Of a stretch of 46,783 bases of DNA, positions 1-11,700 are shown in pieces. The notes below the pieces were generated by a model. It searched no databases. It was not told the origin of the DNA and saw only the letters and a list, made by a program, of their open reading frames with translations. The translations under genes and the position numbers were made by a program. Each line of letters starts with the position of its first letter. The first letter of the stretch is position 1. Source of the DNA: Candidatus Schekmanbacteria bacterium (lineage in GTDB: Bacteria; CSSED10-310; JACPHN01); contig JACPHN010000233.1 of assembly GCA_016188575.1 (NCBI GenBank), positions 1 to 46,783 of the forward strand, read 5' to 3'.

Positions 1-2
1 CG

Positions 3-203
3 ATCGTGATGGGACCGCGCGCCATTCTTGCGGATGAGCCGACCGGAAACCTCGACAGTCGGACTTCCGGCGAGGTTCATGACGTCATGCGTTGGATCAA
101 CCGTACTCTCGGTGTAACCTTTATCATAGCGACGCACGACGAGAGGCTCGCCGGCAAGGCGGACCGGATCGTGCGGATCGCCGACGGATTGATCGTCCAA
201 TAG
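3..203 (+). CDS. ABC transporter ATP-binding protein, C-terminal part (LolD/MacB type)
   Basis: This is the last 66 or so residues of an ABC ATPase whose 5' end lies left of the window. The Walker B region and D-loop are visible (ILADEPTGNLD), followed by the H-loop (IIATHD) and a short closing segment typical of the LolD/MacB/FtsE-like group that partners lipoprotein-releasing or MacB-type permeases. ATP hydrolysis on the cytoplasmic face is the expected role. No permease gene follows, so any partner must lie upstream. The stop is 21 nt before the in-frame upstream ATG of clpC, so the two may be co-transcribed. The substrate cannot be told from this fragment. Confidence 0.85.
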   Translation: MVMGPRAILADEPTGNLDSRTSGEVHDVMRWINRTLGVTFIIATHDERLAGKADRIVRIADGLIVQ

Positions 204-231
204 CGCCTGGGAGAGGCAAGAGATATGGAAG

Positions 232-238
232 AGGAGGG
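232..238 (+). promoter_or_regulatory. Ribosome binding site deciding the clpC start
   Basis: AGGAGGG lies 7 nt before the ATG at 246. It supports that codon over the in-frame ATG at 225, which would place this purine tract inside the coding sequence. Confidence 0.6.
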
Positions 239-245
239 CAGCCGC

Positions 246-2693
<2,448 letters not shown>

Positions 2694-2712
2694 CCGAGGG
2701 GACCGTGGGGAG

Positions 2713-3537
2713 ATGCGCAAGATCACCGAGGAGGCGCTCAAGGTTCGCGAACGGTTTCGCAACCGCCCCGCGCCAGTCATCCCCGACAGCGCCAGAGGAT
2801 CGCGCCGGGGAGAGGAGAGCTGCGCGGAGTGCGGCGGCAGCCGGTGGCGCGTCGTGCGCCGGCCGGAAGGGGATTTCGCCGAGCCGTGCGGGTGTGCGTT
2901 CGGCGACGAGCTTCGCGGTCAGCTCGCGTTGGCGCGAATTCCGAAGCGGTATCAGCAATGCTACCTCGACGCCTACCGGCCGCTGAACCCGAGCCAGAGG
3001 TCCGCGTTCCACCTCGCGCAGGCGTACGCGGGAAAGTACCCCCTCGTGGACGGCGGCCTGCTTTTCATCGGGCCTCCGGGCAGCGGCAAGACGCACCTGG
3101 CAGTAGGCGTTCTGGTCTCCCTGCTGCGAAAGGGCGCCGACTGCTTCTTTCTGAGCTCCGTCGAGCTCACCCAAGAGATCGCCGACAAGCCGATTTCTGA
3201 GCGGGATTGGGCGCTCGTCGATCGCGCGCGCGACGCCGAGGTGCTGCTGCTGGACAACATCGGTGGTCATCGCGCCACCACCGTCAGTCAGGACGCGCTC
3301 CTCAGCGTGCTCGATCGCCGCTACGGTGAGGAGCTCGTGACCATTGCCACATCGGGATTTCCAGACACCCGCACGGGGGAGGATGTGGCCGAATGGGAGC
3401 TGCACGGGACCTCGCCGGATACGCTGGCGGATCGCATCGGGCTGAGAACCCGATCGTTGCTGGCCCATATGTGCCAAACCATAAAAGTGCTCGGGCCCGA
3501 CGGACGCCCGGACAGAGAACCGAACATGCTGAGGTAG
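2713..3537 (+). CDS. DnaC/IstB-like AAA+ ATP-binding protein
   Basis: A protein of about 274 residues starting MRKITEEALKV, 19 nt after clpC. It has a probable zinc-binding pattern, CxxC near residues 37-40 and CxC near 58-60. A P-loop GPPGSGKTHLA lies near 119 and a Walker B-like AEVLLLDNIGG follows. This layout matches the DnaC/IstB/DnaI helicase-loader family, in which a Zn-binding N-terminus precedes an AAA+ core. There is no istA transposase next to it, so an IS21 origin is unlikely. A longer open frame upstream lies inside clpC and is not credible. The exact function, helicase loading or another ATPase task, cannot be settled from sequence. Confidence 0.8.
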   Translation: MRKITEEALKVRERFRNRPAPVIPDSARGSRRGEESCAECGGSRWRVVRRPEGDFAEPCGCAFGDELRGQLALARIPKRYQQCYLDAYRPLNPSQRSAFHLAQAYAGKYPLVDGGLLFIGPPGSGKTHLAVGVLVSLLRKGADCFFLSSVELTQEIADKPISERDWALVDRARDAEVLLLDNIGGHRATTVSQDALLSVLDRRYGEELVTIATSGFPDTRTGEDVAEWELHGTSPDTLADRIGLRTRSLLAHMCQTIKVLGPDGRPDREPNMLR

Positions 3538-3540
3538 GTA

Positions 3541-4014
3541 ATGGGAAGGCTGATAAAAGTGTTCCTGGGTGTCGTGCTGCTGGCGTATTTGGGCGTCTTC
3601 ATGTGGGCGAACAAGAACACCGTGTATGTGTACTACTGGCCCTCTCAGGATGCGATCATTCCGATCCTGTGGTATACGACCGCCGGGGCCGAAACGGCAG
3701 ATGTCTCCCCGCCGCACGCCGAATCGCAGATGGAGGAGACCATGCCCACGAGCCACGCGGCCGATGCCAAGCCTACCTGGCAGCCGCGGCCCGTTCCTGT
3801 CTTTCTGCTCGTACTGCTCGCTCTGGCCGCGGGATATGCGCTGTGCTGGGCGCTCAGCGCGGCACTGCTCACCAGACAGGTGCTCGCCCGAAAGAGCCTA
3901 CAGCGGAAAGTCAAAGAGCTGACCGAGCAGATCGACGCCATGCAAAAGGTGGCGCCGCCAAGCGACGACAAGCTGGTGGTTGCCGAGCTGGCTGCCAGCG
4001 GGACGCCCCGGTGA
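3541..4014 (+). CDS. LapA (DUF1049)-domain membrane protein
   Basis: A 157-residue protein starting 3 nt after the preceding stop. The first transmembrane helix is at about residues 5-24 and is followed by a NKNTVYVYYW segment typical of LapA/DUF1049 domains. A second helix lies at about 82-105, then a short coiled coil (QRKVKELTEQIDAM). In Proteobacteria, LapA (YciS) works with LapB in control of LPS synthesis. Here the long loop between the helices carries extra polar sequence, and no lapB is seen. The downstream lptFG fusion fits an LPS-linked role, but this is inferred from position. Confidence 0.72.
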   Translation: MGRLIKVFLGVVLLAYLGVFMWANKNTVYVYYWPSQDAIIPILWYTTAGAETADVSPPHAESQMEETMPTSHAADAKPTWQPRPVPVFLLVLLALAAGYALCWALSAALLTRQVLARKSLQRKVKELTEQIDAMQKVAPPSDDKLVVAELAASGTPR

Positions 4015-4478
4015 CACTGACCGGCGCGACGGACAAGAAATGGGAAAAGCGGCCGGCACGGGACTCGGTCACATCGTTGGACGCACCGGCGCGGCGCTGG
4101 ATTCGGCTGGTCGCAGCCGGTGTTCTCGCAACGGCTGCGATCGTCATGGCTGTGCTCGTGGCGGTGGCGGTTGCGGGCAGGGAGGAAGTGGAACGGTCCA
4201 TCCTTGAATACGGGCTTGCCGCTGCCGTAGACGGGGCAACGCTACCTTTGCACGGCGCTTTTTCGCCCGAGCGCCTTCGCCATACCGCGTCGCAATTCGT
4301 GGAGGCCTATATTCACGGCGGCAGCGTCACGACGGAAGAGCTTCACGCGGTATATTCCGTGGTCGCCGCCGCGTGCGCCGACCGCTCGGTGACCGCAGCC
4401 GAGGCGCTATCCATGCAGCGGCAGATCGACGAGGCGCTGCTGCCCGCCGCGACCGACTCCGCGTCGCCGGCGGAGTGA
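4011..4478 (+). CDS. Small single-pass membrane protein, unknown function
   Basis: About 155 residues from a GTG at 4011 that overlaps the upstream stop as GTGA, which implies translational coupling. One strong hydrophobic helix lies at about residues 30-54 (LVAAGVLATAAIVMAVLVAV). A soluble C-terminal part of about 95 residues follows, predicted mostly helical and ending in an Ala/Ser/Pro tail. I recognise no family. The tight spacing on both sides, with lptFG starting 13 nt later, puts it in the same operon as the LapA-like and LPS-export genes. A longer upstream reading frame runs over two other genes and is rejected. Confidence 0.65.
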   Translation: MTLTGATDKKWEKRPARDSVTSLDAPARRWIRLVAAGVLATAAIVMAVLVAVAVAGREEVERSILEYGLAAAVDGATLPLHGAFSPERLRHTASQFVEAYIHGGSVTTEELHAVYSVVAAACADRSVTAAEALSMQRQIDEALLPAATDSASPAE

Positions 4479-4490
4479 GAGCCTCCTCCG

Positions 4491-6869
4491 GTGCGCATGC
4501 TTGATCGCTACATCTTGGCGGAGCTGTTCCGGTTCGGCGGGATGGGGTTTTTCGTCTTTACGTTTCTGCTTCTCACCAACGCCATCTTGCGCATGCTGGA
4601 GCGACTGGCAACCCGCGGTGTGCCGGTTTCGAGCATCCTGGAGCTGACGGGTCTCAGCCTTCCCTACATCACCGTTCTGACCATTCCGATGTCGGTTCTT
4701 GTTGGCGTTCTTCTGACGTTCGGGCGCCTCAGCTCCGACAGTGAGATCACGGCGATGAGGGCCTGCGGGGTCGGGCTCGGGGGGCTGGTGCGCCCGGTCC
4801 TGATCTATGCGATCGCAAACGGTTTGCTGTGTTCTTACATATTTGTAGAGATTCTACCGAGAAGCAACTTCTTGCTCCAGAATCTTCGATTCGAGATCAT
4901 GCAGAGCAAGATAAACATTGGAATTGAGCCACGAACATTTACAGACGACTTTAACCACTTCGTGCTTTACGTGGACGATATTGATCAAAAAACATCCACA
5001 TTGCACAAAGTATTTCTGGCGTCCGAGAAACCAGGCGAGCCGAAGCAAATCTATTTTGCTCAGCGCGGTTGGATATTGGCAGATGAAAGCAAACAGGTTC
5101 TTACTATTCGTCTTCAAAATGGCGTGCGCCACGAAGTCCCGAAGACGATGGATGCCTATATCGCCGACCAGTTTGATCGTCTGGAAAAGACGATCGACAT
5201 GGGCTTCCTGCAGCAAGCTGTCAGCACCACCAAAGGCGATCGCGAGAAGACGATCACCGAGCTTCTGGAAACGATCGAGGCCAGGAAGGCTGAGGGTGCC
5301 TCTCCCAATCGCCACTGGGTAGAGATCCACAAGCGCTTCTCGATTCCGTTCGCGTGCGTGGTTTTCGGCTTGATTGGAGTGCCGCTGGGCATCGTCACGC
5401 GCCGCGGCGGCAAGTCGTCCGGGTTTGCGACCAGTCTGGCGCTCTTTCTCATTTACTGGATCTTCCTGCGCAACGGCGAGCAACTTGGGGACGAGGGGAT
5501 TCTTCCGCCCTGGCTCGCAATGTGGATGCCGAACATGATCCTCGGAGGATTTGGCCTTTTCCTGCTGCGTCGAGCCGCGCGCGAGCGGGAGATCGCGGCC
5601 TTCAGGTGGCTCGGCGATGCGCTGTTCAGTGCGCGGGAGTGGCTCGTGCGACCTGGAAGGGGGCGCCGGCACCGGCAAGTGTACGATGTCCCGGCGCCAC
5701 CGCGCGAGCTGGGTTTTGCGGATCGCCGCACCGCATCCGGGCCGCCGCGATTTCGGCGCGCCTTTGGGCTCTTCAGTTTCCCGGGATTGCTTGATCGTTA
5801 CGTCGGGCGCCAGTATCTGAAGCTCCTCACTTATGTCATCGTTTCCTTCCTGTCGATCTCCGCGATTGTTGTGTTTTTCGAGCAGGCCGACGACTTTCTG
5901 AAGCATCAGACGCCAAGCCCGGTGATCCTCCGCTTCCTGGGGGCAGAGATGCCGCAGTACCTCTTTTACGCGCTACCGCTCGGAGTGCTCGTTGGCACCA
6001 TGCTCTGCCTGAGCCTGCTGTCGCGATCCAGCGAGCTGACCGCCATCATGGCCTGCGGCATCAGCCTGCCCCGCGCGGTCCTGCCGGTGTTGCTCACGGG
6101 CCTGCTGCTGAGCGGTGGTGGCTTCGCCTTGAACGAGTACGTCCTGCCGCACACCAACGCGGAAGCCGAGCGGATTCTCTCCGAGGAAGTCAAGCACGTC
6201 AAGTTGCACGGCGCGTTTCGCGGCAACCGGCAGTGGCTGCGCGGGAAGGGGGGCGAAATCCTCTACTATCGGGTTTTTGACGAGGCCAAGACGGTGATGC
6301 ACGGATTTACGGTGTTTCAGCTCTACGATACGGGGCTGCCGCGCCGTCGCATCGACGCGGAAAACGTGGCCTATGCGGGCGGCGGCTGGGGCTACGAACA
6401 AGGGCGCGTGCTTGATTTCGCGGTGGATGGCCGGCTCACCGCCAAGACCTCCCGCTCTTTTGCCCGCGCGGCCGCGGACCTTCAGGAAACGCCCGATGAT
6501 TTTGTCCGCGAGCACGTGACGAGCCGAGAGATGGACTTTCGCCAACTCTCTGACTACATCTCATCGCTGCGGGAGCGGGGCTACAGTGTGCTGCGGTACG
6601 AAACCGATCTGCACGCAAAGCTCGCGCTGCCGCTGGTGAGCCTGGTCATGGCAATTCTCGGCGTGCCGTTTGCCGCGCGCTGGAGCCGGAGTGGGGTGCT
6701 TTCGGGCGTGGGCCTGAGCTTGGGGCTTGGCGTCATCTACATGATCCTGTTTCACGTCGGCATCTCGCTAGGCCACGCGGGACGGTTGCCTGCCGCCGTT
6801 GCCGCGTGGTTGCCCAACGCTACGTTTGGAGCGGTCGGACTGCTGCTGATGGGCCGACTCAGGACGTGA
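4491..6869 (+). CDS. lptFG: Fused LptF-LptG lipopolysaccharide ABC exporter permease
   Basis: A 792-residue protein made of two complete YjgP/YjgQ permease units. The first (about 1-370) starts MLDRYILAELF and contains the IPMSVLVGVLL and SSDSEITAMRACG segments. The second (about 430-792) starts again with LLDRYVGRQYLKL and repeats the pattern with LPLGVLVGTMLCL and SSELTAIMACGISL. An Arg/Pro-rich linker (about 372-428) joins them. Each half has paired N- and C-terminal helices around a periplasmic jellyroll. LptF and LptG are normally separate proteins forming a heterodimer with LptB2 to extract LPS from the inner membrane. The start may be GTG 4491 or ATG 4497. Bases 4810-5170, in the first periplasmic domain, are clearly AT-richer than the rest. 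Confidence 0.88.
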   Translation: MRMLDRYILAELFRFGGMGFFVFTFLLLTNAILRMLERLATRGVPVSSILELTGLSLPYITVLTIPMSVLVGVLLTFGRLSSDSEITAMRACGVGLGGLVRPVLIYAIANGLLCSYIFVEILPRSNFLLQNLRFEIMQSKINIGIEPRTFTDDFNHFVLYVDDIDQKTSTLHKVFLASEKPGEPKQIYFAQRGWILADESKQVLTIRLQNGVRHEVPKTMDAYIADQFDRLEKTIDMGFLQQAVSTTKGDREKTITELLETIEARKAEGASPNRHWVEIHKRFSIPFACVVFGLIGVPLGIVTRRGGKSSGFATSLALFLIYWIFLRNGEQLGDEGILPPWLAMWMPNMILGGFGLFLLRRAAREREIAAFRWLGDALFSAREWLVRPGRGRRHRQVYDVPAPPRELGFADRRTASGPPRFRRAFGLFSFPGLLDRYVGRQYLKLLTYVIVSFLSISAIVVFFEQADDFLKHQTPSPVILRFLGAEMPQYLFYALPLGVLVGTMLCLSLLSRSSELTAIMACGISLPRAVLPVLLTGLLLSGGGFALNEYVLPHTNAEAERILSEEVKHVKLHGAFRGNRQWLRGKGGEILYYRVFDEAKTVMHGFTVFQLYDTGLPRRRIDAENVAYAGGGWGYEQGRVLDFAVDGRLTAKTSRSFARAAADLQETPDDFVREHVTSREMDFRQLSDYISSLRERGYSVLRYETDLHAKLALPLVSLVMAILGVPFAARWSRSGVLSGVGLSLGLGVIYMILFHVGISLGHAGRLPAAVAAWLPNATFGAVGLLLMGRLRT

Positions 6870-6872
6870 CCG

Positions 6873-7589
6873 CTATTTGACCAGCCAGTCCCCAAGCATC
6901 GGATCTGCGGCAGTGGCGTCCTTGATCGCCTGGATTGTCCCGGCGCGTGCTTGCATCTTGACCCGCTCGTAAGCCAGGCGGGGGCTCAGCGCGAAATCTC
7001 GAGCCACCTCCACGGCCCTGCTCAGGATGCTGGCGGGGGGCTGCAGCTCATCGAGAAAGCCCCAGCTCAACGCCCGGTCGGCTCCGACGTTACGCCCCCC
7101 CAGCACCAAGTTGCGGACCACCGGCGGTGAGAGCTCCGCCGCAACCAGACACATGGGGCCTGCAGGGAACGGAATCCCCACTCGCACCTCGGTCAGCCCG
7201 AACTTCGCAGCAGGGTCCTCAGGGCCGACACGGTAGTCAGCCGCCAGCGCGACCACGAAGCCGCCGGCAATGGCGTGACCGCCGATCGCCGCAACCATGG
7301 GAAGCGGGCATGAGTAGAATGAAAGGATAAGCGAGTTGATGCGGCCCACCAACTCCCGCAACTGCTCTGGCGTGTACGCCGGAACTGCCTTGAGATCCAA
7401 CCCTGCGGAGAAGATTCCCGATTTGCCGGTCAGGACAATGGCGTTCACCCCCGACTGCTGAACCGCGGATGAATAGGCTGTCTCGAGAGCGCGCACGAGC
7501 CCGAGATCGATGGCATTCACGGGTGGTCGATTGAAGGCGAGAATTGCCACGCCATGGTCCGTTGTGATGTCAACGAGATTGGCTGTCAC
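6873..7589 (-). CDS. Enoyl-CoA hydratase/isomerase (crotonase) family protein
   Basis: A 238-residue crotonase-fold protein. The CoA-binding and oxyanion-hole segments are visible: FSAGLDLKAV, then AIGGHAIAGGF, then FGLTEVRVGIPFPAG. One catalytic Glu is present in LTEVRVG. The other Glu of true hydratases, after the GGG/AGG motif, is replaced by a hydrophobic residue (AGGFVVAL). It may therefore be an isomerase, hydrolase or other crotonase member rather than a classic hydratase. It lies 87 nt downstream of the NYN gene on the same strand. Its stop is only 3 nt from the converging lptFG stop, which leaves no room for a dedicated terminator. The substrate is unknown. Confidence 0.82.
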   Translation of the reverse strand: MTANLVDITTDHGVAILAFNRPPVNAIDLGLVRALETAYSSAVQQSGVNAIVLTGKSGIFSAGLDLKAVPAYTPEQLRELVGRINSLILSFYSCPLPMVAAIGGHAIAGGFVVALAADYRVGPEDPAAKFGLTEVRVGIPFPAGPMCLVAAELSPPVVRNLVLGGRNVGADRALSWGFLDELQPPASILSRAVEVARDFALSPRLAYERVKMQARAGTIQAIKDATAADPMLGDWLVK

Positions 7590-7676
7590 GCTTGTGCTCC
7601 TGCGAGCCGCAATGCCGAGATGGGGCGATGTGCGGGGGTGACCGCGGTGTCCAGGTGGAGACGCGGCCAGGCCGCC

Positions 7677-8606
7677 TCACTCCTGAGCGTCAGGTGCTTT
7701 TTCCGGCGCTTCCGCCGCGGCGGCCTTCGCCGGCTTGTCCGCCGTGCTCCGCCGGCGGCGCCGCCGGGGGGCGGGAGTCTCGGCCGCGCTCAGCAAGCTC
7801 ACCGCATTGCGACCGGCTTCCACCTCGGCGCTTGCGGCCGCGGCATCCCGCGGTCGGCCGACTCCGACACCCGTGATGACGTAGGTGCCGCTCTTGGGGT
7901 CTGTCCTGAGCCCGATGAGCCCAAAGCGCGCCGCGTCCTCCAGCACCTGGGAGAACGTCGTATAACCGAAGAAGCTCTCCGCGAAATCCGGCCGCTTTCG
8001 CTTCATCGCCTGCTTGACCATCGACCCCCACAGCACTTCGCGTCCTTCTCTCATCAGGGCCAGAGTGGCGTCGACGAGCAGCTCGAAACACAACACCTTA
8101 TTATTGGGTATGTCAGGTCGCTCTACAACTTTGTGCTCTTCGCGAATGAGATCTTCGTAGTAGATAAATTCATCGCAATTTTCTACGAGGAGCGAGCTTA
8201 CTGTATGCTTTACTCCCAATCCTATTACACGTTTGTCATTTTCCTTGAGCTTTGATACGAGCGGAGAAAAATCGCTGTCGCCGCTCGCGACTGCAAAGTA
8301 GTCAATATGAACCTTGGAATAGCAAAGGTCCATGGCGTCAACACACAGTCTAATGTCCGCGCTGTTTTTTCCCACCTGTCTCCGCTGTGGGATTTCGATG
8401 AGCTCAATTGCAGCATCATGAAGTATTAACTTTATGTCTTTGTATCGTTCCCAGTCTGCATAGGCGCGCTTTACTATCAGCTTCCCTTTTTCAAGAAGGC
8501 GTGCTAACACGAGCTGAACGTCAAAACGCTTGTAGCCGGATTCTTTGATACCCAGGGCAATGTTCTCATAATCTATAAACAAGGCCAGGTTGTTTTCCCG
8601 TTCCAC
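7677..8606 (-). CDS. NYN-domain putative RNase with C-terminal OST-HTH/LOTUS domain
   Basis: About 309 residues from a GTG at 8606 (mature start VERENN). The GGAG before it sits 9 nt away. A TTG at 8615 or an ATG at 8744 are alternatives. The N-terminal NYN (LabA/DUF88, PIN-like) domain shows LALFIDYENIALG, a basic helix, RLCVDAMDL, and ASGDSDFSPL, which supply the conserved acidic residues of the metal site. A LOTUS/OST-HTH-like segment follows (about 185-265, WGSMVKQAMKRKRPDF and FGYTTFSQVL). The tail is low-complexity Arg/Ala/Pro (PRRRRRRS). Family members are RNA-binding ribonucleases or RNA-silencing factors. Bases 8100-8600 coding the NYN core are much AT-richer than the flanks. It is divergent from tamB. 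Confidence 0.85.
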   Translation of the reverse strand: MERENNLALFIDYENIALGIKESGYKRFDVQLVLARLLEKGKLIVKRAYADWERYKDIKLILHDAAIELIEIPQRRQVGKNSADIRLCVDAMDLCYSKVHIDYFAVASGDSDFSPLVSKLKENDKRVIGLGVKHTVSSLLVENCDEFIYYEDLIREEHKVVERPDIPNNKVLCFELLVDATLALMREGREVLWGSMVKQAMKRKRPDFAESFFGYTTFSQVLEDAARFGLIGLRTDPKSGTYVITGVGVGRPRDAAAASAEVEAGRNAVSLLSAAETPAPRRRRRRSTADKPAKAAAAEAPEKAPDAQE

Positions 8607-8775
8607 GCTTGGCAACTCCAGGTCTCCTGAGGAGTGTATCGATCTGCGGCGTAGACTAGCAGCTTTTTCCCCGCGCCGAAAGTGTCTGCAACCGCGCTTC
8701 GGCGACCCGCGCCACTGCTGTCGGCTCCGCACTGTGGCTGGCAAAGCCGAATTAGCTCGTGATACGTATTGCTCT
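8607..8775. promoter_or_regulatory. Divergent intergenic region between NYN gene and tamB
   Basis: This 169 nt gap separates the two divergent start codons and must hold promoters for both the leftward NYN-crotonase unit and the rightward tamB-omp85 unit. I could not fix -35/-10 boxes with confidence. Confidence 0.4.
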
Positions 8776-11700
8776 ATGTTTTCTCGGTTTGTCCGGCAAG
8801 TCCTGAAGCTTCAAGCCGTCGTGTTCCTGGGGTTCGCGGTCCTGCTCGTCCTGGTGATGGCGGCGCTCCACCTGCCGGCCGTCCAGCAGTACCTGGCCGC
8901 GGAGATCTGTAGCGCGATCGGTGCAAAGCTCGATCGCGAGGTCCGCGTCTCGCGCCTGCGTTTTACGCTGGCAGGATGGGTATCTGTCGACGACTTTTAT
9001 CTCGGTGGCCGCGCCGGCTTTCCTGGCCCCTTCATTCACGCTGGCCACGTCGAAGCCCGGGTGGACCCGCTGGCGCTGATTGCGGGCAAGGTCTGGGTCG
9101 TGCGTGCGCGCATCGAGCGGCCGACGGTCCGCGTGCTCTTCGACGAGACTGGGCGAAACAACGTTCCGGGCCCAGGAAACGGTGACAAGAATGAGCGGGA
9201 GCGTGCTTCCGACCCGATCGAGAAACTCTTCGGCTGGCTCTACCTCGATGCCGTAACGTTTCATGAGGGGGTCGTGCTTGTGGAGCATCGCAAGTCGGGA
9301 GTGCGCGTCGAGGCGGAAAACGTTGGCGGTCGGCTGGTCGGCAGCGCAGATCCGGTCGCCTACGATATCCAGCTCAGACCTTTCTCCGCGAGCGTCACCA
9401 TCAAGGAGATCATCGTGATCCCGGCGGCCGTTGAGCATGCCGAAGGCACCTGGACAGCCGCCGGATTCGACTTTACCGCTGCCCGAGCAAGTGTCCTTGG
9501 CGGCAGCTCGGTGCTGATTGCCAATCGGGTGGCGATTCTGGATCTGCGGGACCCCAGCCTGGTGCTTGCGGGGGAACTCGACGCGGACCTGTCAGAAGTC
9601 GCACGCACCTTCAGGACTCAACCGATGCGGGGTCGAGCTCGATGCGACACTGCCGCTGCCGGCGTGCCATCGGAGCTGCTGTTTCAAGGCGCGATATCGG
9701 CGGACCTCGTGAATACTCTGGGCGCTACAATTCGAGCCGTCCGCGCCCGCTACGCGGTGGGAGGCGACGGGCTGCGCGTCAGCGACGTCACGGCGAGGCT
9801 TGCCGAGGGCGCGCTGGAAGCCGAGCTCGCCCTGCAATTCGGGCGGCCTGGACGCGTCCCCATCGTGCTCGATGCCGTGCTGAACGGTGCCAGGGTGAGC
9901 CAGCTCGCAGCCATGTATGGTTTGCCGAATGCGCTCACCGGGCTCGTCACCGGGCGTTTGCACCTGGAAGGCCCCGACGTGCGCTTTCCCTCTCTCGTCG
10001 CGAACGGTGAGCTCGCGGTGCTACCCGGCAACGATTCGCCTGGCGAGACCCACCTCCCGTCGAGCTCAGACCTCGACATTCCCGTCGCGGCGCGTGCTCC
10101 CTTCCGGCTCGAGAATGGCCGGCTGTCTATTCCCGACGTCTCTGTTGCAACCCCGATCGCCTCCTTGGGGGGAAGGGGTCATGTCGACGTTCGGGGAGAT
10201 TCTCTCGACCTGTTTGCCGGCGCCCGCATTCTTGACGTAGGTCGCCTTCGCCGCGAGCTCGACCTTGCCCTGACCAAGGCGTCCTTGCCGACCATCCCCT
10301 GGCACGAGATGCGCGGCGCGGGGGCCGCGTCCGCTCACGTTTCCGGCAAACTCCGCGGCGCCCCGCTTGTCGACATCTCCGCGGAGCTTGTAGACGTTGC
10401 GTGGGGGACGCTGGAAGCAGGCCATCTGGCGGCCGATGTCCGCATCGATCCCGGCAAGCGCCTGCTCACGATCCATCGAGCTACCGCCGCTCGTCTCGCC
10501 GGTTCACCCGGGCTCGCGGGCTCGCTCGAGGCGTCCGGGACTGTGAGCCTTCGCGACTCACGGCCCTTGTCGGCTCTGATTTCCGGTGACCTCCCGGCGT
10601 CTGTTGGTCGGATCCGAGCTCCCCAGATGGCGTTGCGGGTGCGCTCCCACTTTCTTCCCTCCGAACGCCTGCTGGACCTGATCGGAGCGAACGTGCCCGT
10701 GCAAGGACTCGTCGACCTGGAGCTCGAGCTCACGGCGAATTCCGCAGCGGCGACGGGGAACGCGGAGATGACGCTGTCGCGCGGAACCATTGCCGGCTTG
10801 GAGGTCGATCGGCTCCTCGCGGTCATGCAGCTTCTCCCCGGCACGCTCCATGCCCAGGGCACGGCGCTGCACGGCGGCGAGCGGGTCGCGGCCGAGCTGA
10901 CGTTGCATCACGATGGCGCATACCAGGTGTCCCTGTCGACTACGCCGCTGGAGCTTACCCTCGTCGAGCGGTTGCTGCGCCGGAGCCTGCCGGTTACGGG
11001 AATTCTCTCCCTTTCGGCCAGCGGTTCCGGCACCCTGGCTCACCCCGCCGCGTCGCTTACGATTCGCGGCGCGCATTTCCGCATCAAGGACAGCGAGGAC
11101 GCCTGGGCAAACCTGGGCGGAAGCCACGCCGAGCTCGCAGTGGCAAACGGGGAGCTAAGCGCGAGGGTGACGTTTCTGGAGCTGGGCCACCGGGCGGAGG
11201 GGCGGCTCCACTTCGTGCCCGGCTATCCTGGTGAGCTGCGAGCGTTTTTTGCTGGACTGAGCGTGGAGCAGGTTCTGGCGCTTGCGGGGCAGCACAAGTG
11301 GACGCGCCTGTTCGGCGGTAACCTCGATGGCCAGGTCGCGATTCGGGGCCCATTTCAGAAGCCGGAGAAGCTCGTCGCCGAAGCCCGCATCGATCGCGCT
11401 GGAATCAAGGCCGCGGAGCTGCCCCTGCAACTGACCTCCGTGGCGCGACCGACGCTTCGAGATGGGCATCTGGACTTTGACCGCCTGCAGTTGGTCGGAC
11501 CATCGACGGCGCTGGCGATCAGTGGTTTCCTGGATTTCTCGCCGCCGTGGAAAGTTGGGGTGCACCTGGAAGGCGATGCAAACCTGGCGGTGCTGCAGCA
11601 CTTCGCCGCGGCTATCGACGAGGCTTCGGGGCGGGTCATCGCCGCGGTCGACCTGACAGGCAGCGCCGCCGGCGTCACCTTTGGCGGGCGGGCTTCGGTG

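Noticed and set aside
2713-3537. IstB of an IS21 element
   Set aside because: No istA partner or terminal repeats, and the gene sits tightly in a run of housekeeping genes.
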